A DNA stretch of 64,000 nt from NCBI GenBank assembly GCA_036874045.1, contig CM072343.1:8576001-8640000 (forward strand). Direction: 5' to 3'. The notes under the pieces are model-generated. The model had not been told where the DNA came from. It searched no databases and saw only the letters and a list, made by a program, of their open reading frames with translations. Both the position numbers and the translations under genes were made by a program. Source of the DNA: Cymodocea nodosa. Taxonomy: Eukaryota > Streptophyta > Magnoliopsida > Alismatales > Cymodoceaceae. Positions 53,997 to 64,000 of the stretch are shown in pieces; position 1 is the stretch's first letter; every line of letters starts with the position of its first letter.

Positions 53997-56900
53997 TTAC
54001 ACATCACATAGCTTACAAATACCCAAATTTAATCTTATGTTGTAGAATGTATTTTCATCTAGAGGTTTTGTAAATATATCAGCTAATTGATTTTTACTAG
54101 ACACAAATTCTAATTTAATTTTTCCTTTAATTACGTTCTCTTAGAAAATGATGTCTAACCTCTATATGCTTTGCTCTAGAATGCAATACAAGATTTATGG
54201 AAAGATTTATTACAGAATTACTATCACAATAAATCTCAGTTGTATCATAAGATAATCCAAAATCTTCTAAAGTTTACCTTATCCATAGAATCTGAGTGCA
54301 ACACAATGCAGCAGCAACATATTCAGCTTCAGTAGTTGAAAGTGCTACACAATTTTGCTTTTTACTAAACCATGACACCAAATTATTTCCCAATAATTGA
54401 CATGTGCCACTAGTACTCTTTCTATCAGATTTAGATCTTGCGTAATTAGCATCAGTATATCCTATAAGATCTATTAAACTATCCTTAGAATAATACAGTC
54501 TGAAATTTTTAGTTCCTTTTATATATCTAAATATTCTTTTAACAACAATTGAGTGTGATTCTTTAGGATTAAATTGAAATCTAGCACAAGCACACACAGC
54601 AAACATAATATCTGGTCTACTAGCTGTCAAATAAAGTAAAGAACCAATCATACTTCTGCATTTTCTTTGATCTATTGATTTTCCTATGTCATCAATATCT
54701 AACTTTAAAGAAGTACTCATAGGAGTTCCTTGAATCCTTGTATCACTAAAATTAAATTTTCTTAAGCTTTTTATCTACATAGTTTTCCTAATTTAAAAAT
54801 ATACCTTTATCCATTTGCTTAATTTGAAGTCCTAGAAAATATGAAAGTTCTCCTATCATACTCATTTCAAACTAACTAGTCATCTCTTTAGAAAATATTT
54901 TTATCAATTTTCAAAAGTTGCTCCAAAGATTATATCATCCACATATATTTGAACAACAATATGATCTTTATCATCTCTCTTGATAAATAGAGTACGGTCT
55001 ACTTTTCCCATGATATATCCTTGTTCTATTAGAAAAGTAGATAACCTTTCATACCACGATTTAGGTGCTTGCTTCAAACCATATAAGGCTTTCTTCAATT
55101 TATACACAAAGTCAGGATTTTTAATATCTTCAAATCCAGGTGGTTGTTTTACATAAACTTCTTCATTAATTAAACCATTTATAAATGCACTCTTTACATC
55201 CATTTGATATAGTTTAAAATCCATATAACAAGCATATGCCAATAATATTCTAATACTTTCTAACCTAGCCATAGGAGCAAATGTTTCATCATAATCTAGA
55301 CCTTCTTCCTGTGTATACCATTGTGCAACTAATCTAGCTTTGTTCCTTATAACTTGACAAGTCTCATTTGTTTTGTTTCTAAAGATCCACTTTGTACCTA
55401 TTATGGACTGATGTTTTGGTGGAGAGACTAATTCCCAAACATCATTTCTGATGAATTGATTTAGTTCTTCTTGCATTGCCACTATCCAATTTTCATTAGA
55501 TAATGCTTCTTCTATATTCTTTGGTTCCACCATAAAAACAAATATACACATACTATTTAAATTTACTGAAGCTTTAGTCTTAACTCCCTCATTAATATTA
55601 CTAATGACTTGAGTGATGGGATGTGATGAAGAATAACGCCAATTTATCTGATTTTCCTCAACATTCTCATTAACATCTGAAAGAACATCACTTTCATCAT
55701 TAGTTTGATCATTTAAGTTCATATTTTTGATTTTCTCAGATAAATCTTCAATCTCTCTATTGATCTTTAATTCTTTTGGGAAATTGATCATATCATCATT
55801 ATCAGCATTAGATTGAGATTCTCTAAAAGAATTTTCATTGAAGCTTACATGGAGGGTTTCTTCAATAGTTCTAGAAGTTTTATTATATACTCTATAGGCT
55901 TTACTTCTAGTAGAGTAACCTACAAAAATTCCTTCATCTACTTTGGCTTGAAATTTATCTCTTTTATCCTTAGTATTAAGAATAAAACACTTGCAGCCAA
56001 ATGGTTTCATATAGGAAATTTTTGGAACCCTATCAAACATAATTTCAAAAGGAGTTTTATTAACAAGAGGTCTTAAGTGACTTCTGTTAATAACATAACA
56101 AGCTGTATTCACTACTTCAGCCCAAAGATTTTGAGGTAAATTATGTTCATTTAACATAGTTCTGGCCATTTCCTAATGTGTTATATTCTTTCTCTCAACA
56201 ACACCATTTTGAGACGGTGCTCTTGGAAAAGAATATTTGTGATCAATACCAAGATCTATATAGTAATTATCCATTTGATCATTATCAAATTCAGTACCAT
56301 GATCACTCCTAAGTTTTTGAATAGAGACACATTGTTCATTTTGAACAAGATTGCAAAATATTTTAAACTTTTCAAAAACTTCTGTCTTAGATGCTAGAAA
56401 ATATACCCAAGTGTATCTAGAGAAGTCATCTACTAAAACAAATACATACCGTTTACCACCAAGACTCATAATTCTTGTTGGTCCAAATAGATCCATATGT
56501 ATAAGTTCTAAGACTCTCTTGCTTGATATATCAGTTTTGGATTTAAAAGAGTTTTTATGAAGTTTACCTAACTCAAATGCATTACACATAAAGTCCTTTG
56601 AGTATTTAATCTTTGGTAAACCTCTCACTAAATGTTTTTTAGATAATTTATGCAATAATTTCATATTTATATGCCTGATCCTTCTATGCTACAGATATGC
56701 ATCACTAGTTTCAGCTAGCAAACATGAATTTAAATCAACTACATCAGAAAGTAAAGATAAAATACATACAGAACCTTTTCTTTTAGCAATAAACTTAAGT
56801 TCATCTGTACTTTTATTAATAATTTTGCGTACATTATTTTCAAATAATACATAATATCCATTATTAGTTAGTTTTATAACACTCAGCAAATTAAATCCTA

Positions 56901-57236
56901 GGTTTTCTACATATAGTACATTCGAAATAACACAAGTAGAAGTTATTTGAACATTTCCCATACTTATGATTTTATCTTTGCTTTTGTTTCCAAATGTAAC
57001 ATTTCCTTTCTTGGTATTTGTAAAATTTTTTAGTAAACTTTTCTATCCGGTCATGTGACTTGATGCTCCACTATCCAAGATCCATTTTGATGTTGTTTCC
57101 TCCTACAAAACAAATCAAGAAGAACTATTTCTTGGTACCCAATGTTGTTGAGGACCAAGTTCATTAAACGCATATTTCTTCTTTTTGTTTAAAAATAGTT
57201 TAACATTATCATTTACATTCTTATTAGTTGTAAGTA
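53997..57236 (-). pseudogene. pol: Copia D pol: protease, integrase, RT, RNase H
   Basis: Protease KWILDSGASSHMTG at about 57090-57050. GAG pre-integrase region MKLLHKLSKKHLVRGLP at 56664. Integrase LIHMDLFGP, LRSDHGTEFDN and QNGVVERKN (D, D, E all kept). The 56169-54904 stretch is open for 421 codons through [41 protein letters not shown] and [11 protein letters not shown] frameshift near 54905, stops near 54860, 54790 and 54770, then RNase H (GYTDANYAR with altered acidic residue, [11 protein letters not shown]) and LADIFTKPL, ending TAA at 53997-53999. Stop near 56171. It is the longest open pol stretch among the copia copies here. Confidence 0.92.
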
Positions 57237-58790
57237 CTAATGATTTATCATTTGCATCATACTTATAGTATTATTGCTCTTATAATCATTCTTTTTGTTT
57301 TTAGATGTAGTATAACCAAGTCCAAGCCAATTTTTATTAGATGTTAATTTATTTTGGTCATGCTCATACATTTCAATAAGTTCATACCAAGATTTTGTAC
57401 GTGTATTTGAATTTTTAGTACATACAAAATCTTTTTTTGTATAAGAATTTTCAGATAAATAACATGTAGAATGAGTAATTGGTCTAACACTAGAGTTTTG
57501 AATTTCATGCTCAGATTTTTGAATTTTCAGTTTACTGCGATTGTTTGACATTTTTTAAGCATTAGTGACTAAATTTCTAGAACAAGAAACAAGATTTTTA
57601 GAAACATTGATAGTCATGTTAGAAGTACATTTAGATAAATCACATTGGTTTATATTATTACTACATGATTCATCCCTTGAATTACCTACTTTTACATATT
57701 TATTACCTTGTTTCATAATAAGAGGAATTTTAGTCTTAGATTTACTTGAACTGCAACTAATAAATGCTTTATTGGTTTGAGATTCAGGATATTTAGGATA
57801 ATCAAATCCTAAGCCAAATTTGTATGACACCTTAGGGGTACTAGTTAGTTTGTCTAACTTAGTTTGACTTAAATTCCATTTCTCAATGGTAGAATTTAAA
57901 TCTAGCTCTCTCATTTTTAATCTATCAATCTCTAACTCAAGATCATTTATATTGTTTCTTAACATTTCATTTTCAGATTCTATCTTTAATTTTTCAACAT
58001 TTGTATTCTATATTTGTTCATGCAAGACACATTCATTAAATCTAAATTTATGCAAATCTCTAGCATGATTTTCATTATCACATTTAAACTTCTCTAAAGT
58101 AGTAGACAAGAAACAATTTTCTACTTCCAAAATAGACAAAGAGTTTCTAATATTCTTATTTTCCAATTTATAAACTTTAAGTTTTTGTAATAATGCATGA
58201 TAAGCACATAATAATTCATCAAAGTTAAAATCTGAATGACTCTCAGGATCAGATATTACCTCAGACTCATCTGCCATGAAGCACACATGAGCAACGTCTT
58301 CTAACTCTTGTTCATCTTCTGAATGTGAAGATTTTGATGATGATTCCTTAGATTCAAACTCTTCTGACGTGTCATCCCAAGTGGCCTTCAAAGCCTTTTT
58401 CTTGTAAAACTTTTTCTAAGTTTTCTAAGCCGTCTTCTTCTAATTTGTCCTACTATGCTTTTCATTTTTCCTTATAGGACAATCTAGAGAAAGATGTCTA
58501 GGTTTCTTGCAATTGTAACATACATATTTTCTAGATGAAGAATTCTTGTCATTCAGTGATTTTGACATTGAGGGTTTTTCATTTCTGTTCCTTTGCTGTT
58601 TCCTAGCTTTCCATGCTTTCTTGAATTTCCTAGTCAGCAAAATCAAATCCTCGTCAGAATCAGTAGATATATCAGAATCTGAATTAATTTCAAAGGCTAT
58701 TTCTTTCTTCATTTTTAGTTTGTTATGACTCAGTGATTCATTTAATTGGACTTCATAAGCAGTTAATGTGATGCTTGTGTCTTCCATCAT
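57237..58790 (-). pseudogene. gag: Copia D gag, C-terminal two thirds
   Basis: On the minus strand: TLTAYEVQ, the LTRKFKKAWKARKQQ stretch, the CCHC knuckle CYNCKKPRHLSLDC (about 58525-58484), an acidic stretch, CFMADESE and a long coiled coil (LENKNIRNSLSILEVEN, NDLELEIDRLKMRELDLNSTIEKWN). Stops at about 58438, 58006, 57552 and frame change before the protease. The order equals copia B gag. The N-terminal UBN2 core is cut off by element E. Confidence 0.87.
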
Positions 58791-59139
58791 GTATATGTAT
58801 TTGTCGTTGTATATGGTTGTATTTCTTTGATAATTTGTAAAGGGGCAAACTTGTCTTTTGGGGATCACCCATTGTTGCCCCTAACTAGTATAATGGGGAG
58901 TCATCTTCGACCAAGAGAGTTAAGCCAAATCCCTAGCTCTCGTCTTCCCCCTCTTTTGTACCAACAACTATACAGTAAGGAATCACGATAGATTGATCAC
59001 CCATGGATGTACCTGTGTTAGGGAACCACATAAATTTGTTGTTCTTCCGAATTCTCCACTTGCACACCTCTCTTCCACGTTGATCTCTTCTCCACACAAC
59101 CCTTGGATGCTCCATGTTGTTTGACCTCTCAGCATAACA
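58791..59139 (+). repeat. 5' LTR of copia E (Tork-like), boundaries approximate
   Basis: Right end GCATAACA followed by ACTTGTATCAAAGC, a recognisable copia primer site (59140-59153), sets the LTR end at 59139. The left end is uncertain. TG dinucleotides near 58791 and 58873 are both possible. The short length (265-350 bp) and the GGGGCAAACTTGTC motif fit Tork-type copia LTRs better than SIRE. Confidence 0.55.
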
Positions 59140-59785
59140 ACTTGTATCAAAGCAAGGTTGGACATCTCTGGGCTTGCATTTGAAGTTTCAAAGAGTTTCA
59201 ACAAGGTTCAAGCAACTTCTGCAAGAGAAGCCATCACTGCCGCGCTTGCTGTCGCTGTTGGCACCAGTCTGCACGCTTCGACGCCAACTTGTGCGCCTTC
59301 CTTGTCTATGCTCCGTTTTATCCCAAATTTTGTGGACGTGTTGTAAGCCTCTTGAACTTCCTACCTTTAAAATTTCGTGGTCAGAAGTTTCGTATCTAGA
59401 GAGATACAACAAGAGGCGTCTGGCTAGGGCATAGTAGTTTTCTAGACGAGAGATTCTTGATTGTCGGATTTTGGGCATTTTGTGATTGTGGTGTTTGTGC
59501 TTGATTTGTGTGAGTATTTGCTACTATTTTGTGTTGAGTATTGTGCTTGGCTTGTGGATGATTGCATTTCATTGAAATTAGTATTTTTCACTAGCATATT
59601 GTTGTCGAGATATTGCTTGCTATCGTGTACCTTGTCGTAGAATTGTGTTTGTTGAAATTAGACTATATATATTGTGTGTATTGTTGGTTGTTTGTTGATT
59701 GAAAAATATGAATACCTCAGGGTTGAAGATAGAAAAGTTTGATGGTAAGAACAGCTTCAGCTTATGGTAAATATTGACTTTTTGT
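59140..59785 (+). pseudogene. gag: Copia E leader and gag start, truncated
   Basis: After the primer site there is about 550 nt of leader, then ATG 59708 opening MNTSGLKIEKFDGKNSFSLW, the typical start of Tork-type copia gag (F-D-G-x-N-x-x-x-W). A stop follows at once and at about 59785 the sequence changes to Athila 3' UTR. Open frames on the opposite strand of the leader have no motif. Confidence 0.7.
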
Positions 59786-60918
59786 ATCACGAGCCTTTTG
59801 TACTTGAGCAGATAGGTATGTAAGGATTGTTGACCTGAAAAAGGACTCTTTAAATCTGACAACCTAAGATCCTGATCAGATCTGAGATTGTTGACTGAAA
59901 GCTCGATACATAGGTACACTATAAAGCTCTTGTATGATTTAAGCTTTTTAAATTAACTTTTAAAGTACAAATATGCATATACTATTCTGAAAAGATAAAA
60001 GTGTTTTGTGAAATACAGAAATCTTTTGAATCAAGTATATTATCTGTTATCTAAGATTGCTGAAGTATGAATCTAGGATAGACTTTTGAAGTTGTTTATT
60101 TGAGATACAATTCATTATTCTACTTGTTTTAATTATATTGAATTGGATTGTGTTTTAATTTTTATGTAGTTGAAATTTATTCTGGAAATCATATTGGAAA
60201 ATTCAGGGTAACAGATGTTTGAAAAGAAGAAAAAATGATAATATAATTACCACCTATATGATGCTAATATATTTTTTATGTAATTTACATATGTTCTAAA
60301 TATATTTGTAGGTTGAAGAGGAGAAAACAAAGTTAAAATAGATTACTGAAAAATACAGAATATCTATCTAGTAATCTAATTTATGTATTCTGAAGAAGAA
60401 CAAAATGAAGAATTAATTCTAGCAATTGTAGAAAGACCAACTAGTTAGATCTTAGTTTGCTAAGGGACTAGCAAAATTTAAGTATGGGGTAAGTGTTTAG
60501 AATGAAAAAGTACATAATATTAATGGTTAAATGATGGTTAATTGCATAATATTTAGCTTATCATATGAGAATTAAGCCATTATGTTACAATTGCACTGTT
60601 ATATGCTTTAATGAAGGAATCTGCATAATTTCAAGAAATTAATGTTAATTTAGTACATTTTTGAACTATCGGTAAGTTGCAGGTTTTTAATTCTTAAGTA
60701 TCCAAATTTTCTGTTATTTTAGAGAGTTATATTGCATGTATCGGACAGTTATGTTTTAAATGCTTAAAGAATATTTTATTATTCCCTAAAGTACACGTGT
60801 TGAAACACTAATGCATGACTTAAGTGGATGTTTGGTAAATTATTTGGTAACTATCCGTAATGTATCTGGGCATCGGATAGTTAAGGTCGTTACTATCCGT
60901 AATGTATCTAGGCATCAG
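59786..60918 (+). mobile_element. Athila F: 3' UTR and start of 3' LTR
   Basis: 59786-60493 parallels the Athila-2 3' UTR from 29134 to 29823 and includes the candidate RNA element (59786-59950). AGTATGGGGTAAG is the purine tract. The LTR starts TGTTTAGAATG at 60494 and is cut at about 60918, within the type I hairpin region after GCATCAGAT. ACACGTGTT at 60792 is followed 15 nt later by GACTTAAGTG. TATCCGTAATGTATCTGGGC is repeated at about 60857 and 60895. Confidence 0.85.
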
Positions 60919-61199
60919 ATCAGTTCTAGGGAAACTTCATTATTTGGCCTGATTTTTCTTTCTCTATTTATAGCAACTTTCATTGCTACTTTAATCCTTG
61001 TCTCCATAATCTAAGGTATTTTTATGTCTAAATCTACTAAAACTTTCCTCTAGTAGAAAAAGTTAGATTCTACCCTTTGTAGTTCTTTTTCTCGTGTTGT
61101 ATTTCTGATCTTCTGTCTCGTGTGCCATTCTTCTGATTCTTTGAGAAATTCTATCGTGTCAACTGCATCCTCCTAGAATTCTGGTGTCATATTTGTCAT
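60919..61199 (-). pseudogene. Athila G accessory ORF, N-terminal fragment
   Basis: ATG 61199 opens MTNMTPEF, a stop, then EDAVDTIEFLKESEEWHTRQ, METRIKVAMKVA and PNNEVSLELI. This is the same N-terminus as in Athila-1 and Athila-2. It is cut after about 90 codons by the junction with Athila F. The VDT(S/I)EFL(K)(D/E)SEEWHTR stretch is conserved in G and Athila-1 and decayed in Athila-2. Confidence 0.8.
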
Positions 61200-61914
61200 C
61201 GTAGAGTAATGGAATTGAACGGAACAGAATTACTCTAATCTCTATTGTTCTAAGTTTTAAATGATTCTATAGATAATGCCCCCAAATCCTAAGTTTTAGT
61301 ATTAATAAGCCCTAAGTTTAGGCAGGTAATCGGGTCATTTTCCTGTGCAAACTCTCGCTCTCTCATTTACCTCTTCATGGAGTTACGGTTAACTCCATAG
61401 CCTAAGTTTGTGGACTTAACTATAGTACTTCGTTGGGTTATAGTTAACTCAATGGGGTAAGTTCGTTAACTTATCCTAGACTCAACAGAGTAAGTTCGTT
61501 GAGTTAAGCGTAACTCAATGGACTTTTCGTAAAGTTATAACTAATAAAAAACTTATAATAATAATTTTTACTTCGGTCAAGATTGAAAAATTTCCAGTCT
61601 AACCGACTCTTAATTTTTCAACATTTTAGCATTTCGGTCAAACTGTTATATTCCTCGGTTGAACCGAAATTAAATACTCTCTTTTTTTCTTCTATCGGTT
61701 GAACTGATGATATGCTTCAGTAAAACTAACATTTTTACTTAATATATTATATAGATTTTTTTATGTTTTAGTCAGACCGATGGATCCTATCAGTTGAACT
61801 GTAATGATTTTTTTCTTTTAATATATGTTTTAGTAAAATCGATAATTCCTTTCGATTGAACCGTGACTATGTTTAAATAAGTTTTTTTTTTTTAAACACT
61901 TAGATAATTTCTTA
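61200..61914 (-). promoter_or_regulatory. Spacer with hairpin arrays between pol and accessory ORF of Athila G
   Basis: On the minus strand: type III motifs (TCGGT/ACCGA, about 61560-61870), type II hairpins (about 61380-61530; GTTGAGTTA ... TAACTCAA), then a degenerate TATA-like TTATTAATA at about 61301-61309, some 105 nt before ATG 61199. Third copy of the layout seen in Athila-1 and Athila-2. Confidence 0.5.
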
Positions 61915-64000
61915 CTAAGTAAAGCTCGAGTGGTCTACTCTTACTTCTTTTATAATTCCAAAGGAACTTTTTGGTATTTTCAGAATTGGTCTAAGTCTTT
62001 GTCCATTTACTTTAAATATATTTTGATTTTTAGAATTTTCAATTTCAATAGCTTTATAGGAATAAATATTTCGAATTATGTAAGGTCCTACCCATCTAGA
62101 TCTTAATTTCCCTAGATGGTTATGGAGTCTAGTCATGTAAAGATATACTTCTTGTCCTATTTCAAAGGTTTTTGGAATAATTTTTTTGTCATGCTAGAAC
62201 TTCATTTTCTCTTTTTCTCTTACTGTTTTCGAATAAGCTTCATTCCTAAATTCTTCTAATTCAATCAATTGCATTTTCCTATTTTCAACAACTTGATTTA
62301 AATTAGTGTTCAAAGTTTTTAATGCCCAATAAGCTTTATGTTCAATTTCAGTTAGTAAATGACAACTTTTTCCATATACTAGCCTAAAAGGTGACATACC
62401 TAAGCTTGTCTTATAAGCAATTCTATAAGCCCAAAGTGCATCTATTAATCTATTAGCCAAATATTTTCTAGTAGGATTTACTACTTTTGCTAAGATTAAC
62501 TTAATTTGTTTGTTTGGACTTTCTACTTGTCCACTTGTTTGTAGATGATATGATATTGCAATTTTGTGATTTACTCCATATTTCTTCATTAAGGCTTCAA
62601 AACATCTATTACAGAAATGAGTTCCTCTATCATTGATAATAACTTTAGGTATTCCAAATCTAGTAATTATATTAGTTCCTATAAAATGTATTACCACTTT
62701 ATTGTCATTAGTTTTTGTAGGAATAACTTCTATCCATTTAGATACATAATCCACCCCCAACAATATATAATTAAATTGATTAGATATAAGAAATGGACCC
62801 ATAAAATCTATTCCCCACACATCAAATATTTCAACCTCAACAATAGGATTGAGAGGCATCATATTCCTCTTTGATATTCTTCCTATTTATTGACATCTTA
62901 AACAAGTTAAGCAATATTTATGAGCATCTTTGAATAGTATTGGCCAATAAAAACCAAATTGCAGAATTTTGACAGTAGTTTTCCTTGAACCAAAATGCCT
63001 TCCACATGCTTGGTCATGACAGAGAGACAATATGCTTTGATATTCAGTTTCTGGAACACACCTCGAAACTAGATCAGGACATTTCTTAAATAAGTATGGG
63101 TCTTCCCAATAGTAATATTTTACTCTTGAAAAGAACAATTTCTTATCCTGTCTATTCCAATCCTTAGGTGTTAAACTAGTAATTAAGTAATTAACTATGT
63201 CTACATACCAAGGCATTGTGTTGATGGTCATTAATTGTTCATCATGAAAATTATCCTTAATTTCAACATTTGATTTTTCTATTTCTAATCTTAATAAGTG
63301 ATCTGCTACTACATTCTCACAACCTTTTTTATCTTTAATTTCTAGATCAAATTCTTGTAATAATAATATCCATCGGATCAATCTAGGTTTAGTCTCTTTC
63401 TTCGCTATTTGGTATTTTAAAGCTGAATGATCCGTGTATACTATCACTTTAGCTATAATCAAATATGATCTAAACTTTTCTAAGGCAAACATAACAGCTA
63501 ACAACTCTTTTTCAGTAGTTGTATAATTAACTTGAGCATCATTTAATATTTTACTTGCATAATGAATCACTCTAGGAGATTTTTCTATCTTCTGTCCCAG
63601 TACTGCTCCTACAGAAAAATCAGATGCATCGCACATTAACTCAAATGGATGGCTCCAATCAGGTGCTTGTATTATAGGAGTTGAAATTAAGCTAGTTTTA
63701 AGCTTGAAAAATGCTTCTTTGCAATTCTTATCAAAGTTGAATGGGACATCTTTTAATAGATTTGTTAAGGGTCTAGCTATTTTACTAAAATCTTTAATAA
63801 ATCTTCTATAAAATCCAGCATGTCCTAAAAATGATCTAATATCTTTTACTGATTTAGGTTCTGGTAGATTAGAAATTACTTCTATTTTAGCTTTATCTAC
63901 TTCCAACCCTTTATTTGAAACAACATGTCCCAAGACTATTTCTTGTTTAACCATGAAGTGACATTTTTCCCAATTTAGAACCAGACTTTTTTCCACATAG
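61915..64000 (-). pseudogene. pol: Athila G pol: RNase H and integrase, partial
   Basis: One frame from the window edge to 61915 with only two stops (near 62884, where other copies have Gln; and near 62191, where they have Trp). It contains [54 protein letters not shown], the integrase zinc region ([17 protein letters not shown]), [25 protein letters not shown] and RWVGPYII. This is the least decayed Athila pol here. The RT part lies outside. At the position where Athila-1 and Athila-2 lose frame between RT and RNase H, this copy is in frame from the first visible codon. Confidence 0.92.

Larger units (their letters stand above)
50513..58790 (-). mobile_element. Copia D, SIRE/Maximus-like, minus strand
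   Basis: Read on the minus strand: gag (truncated at about 58790), pol, an Athila-like spacer, promoter region, accessory ORF, then a 3' LTR ending at 50513. The 5' LTR and gag N-terminus are missing, replaced by element E. The LTR end TGAAAGGATCGAATGGCACA matches the copia A LTR end, so A and D are the same or close subfamilies. Confidence 0.85.
60919..64000 (-). mobile_element. Athila G, minus strand, runs off the window
   Basis: Joined head-on to Athila F at about 60918 within the accessory ORF. On the minus strand: pol from the right edge to 61915, spacer, accessory ORF start at 61199 down to 60919. No LTR of its own is visible. The junction AGTTCTAGGG is accessory ORF sequence (compare about 9525-9536). 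Confidence 0.85.

Noticed and set aside
58933..59478. ORFs on both strands in the LTR and leader of copia E
   Set aside because: Overlapping frames without motifs in an untranslated leader. The only recognisable coding start is the gag ATG at 59708.
1..64000. tRNA genes or a conventional host gene with introns
   Set aside because: I saw no tRNA cloverleaf and no multi-exon coding pattern apart from retroelement genes and the F-box ORF. A dedicated scan could still find a small one.

Overview
This window looks like intergenic DNA from a flowering plant. I infer that from the content, not from any species marker. It is AT-rich and almost entirely made of long terminal repeat (LTR) retrotransposons nested inside one another. 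No ordinary single-copy host gene is visible. Two superfamilies dominate. One is Ty1/copia elements of the SIRE/Maximus kind, with gag-pol followed by an extra 3' ORF. The other is Ty3/gypsy elements of the Athila kind, with a DLGAS protease motif, a VCIDYRKLN reverse transcriptase motif and a downstream extra ORF. Nearly every coding region carries stops or frameshifts, so the elements are old. Many stops sit where a sister copy has a Gln or Arg codon, as expected from C-to-T decay.

Layout from left to right. 1-6934 is the 3' part of copia A (RT-RNase H, accessory ORF, 3' LTR). From 6935 to 48797 lies Athila-1 on the minus strand: accessory ORF, pol, a gag fragment, primer binding site and 5' LTR. 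Its LTR is split by copia B (16485-47939, target duplication CACAC). Copia B is itself split three times. Athila-2 lies at 17875-32468 (duplication TATGG), a solo Athila LTR at 35530-37527 (ACATC), and a solo gypsy-type LTR at 43514-45609 (ACAGG). A 5S-rRNA-like SINE (30194-30675) sits in the 3' LTR of Athila-2. Right of 48797 come a copia gag fragment, an inverted copia LTR (C), an inverted copia D (50513 to about 58790), a short 5' piece of another copia (E, probably Tork-like), the 3' end of an Athila (F) and an inverted Athila (G) running off the window.

The most interesting signal is that unrelated superfamilies share parts. The same accessory protein domain occurs in copia A, copia B, Athila-1 and Athila-2. 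The spacer before the accessory ORF in copia B resembles an Athila U3. The equivalent spacer in copia D resembles an Athila 3' UTR, including a candidate structured RNA whose closing stem covaries. Copia LTR C and the Athila LTR share about 150 bp. Arrays of short inverted repeats of three sequence types stand before the LTR promoters and before each internal ORF. In five of these units a TATA-like box lies roughly 90-110 nt before the accessory start codon. This suggests internal promoters exchanged between copia and gypsy elements.

Athila-2 also carries a capsid-type gag ORF downstream of pol behind its own TATA box, and next to it an uninterrupted F-box ORF. All homology statements come from reading copies against each other inside the window and from recognised motifs. 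No database search was possible.
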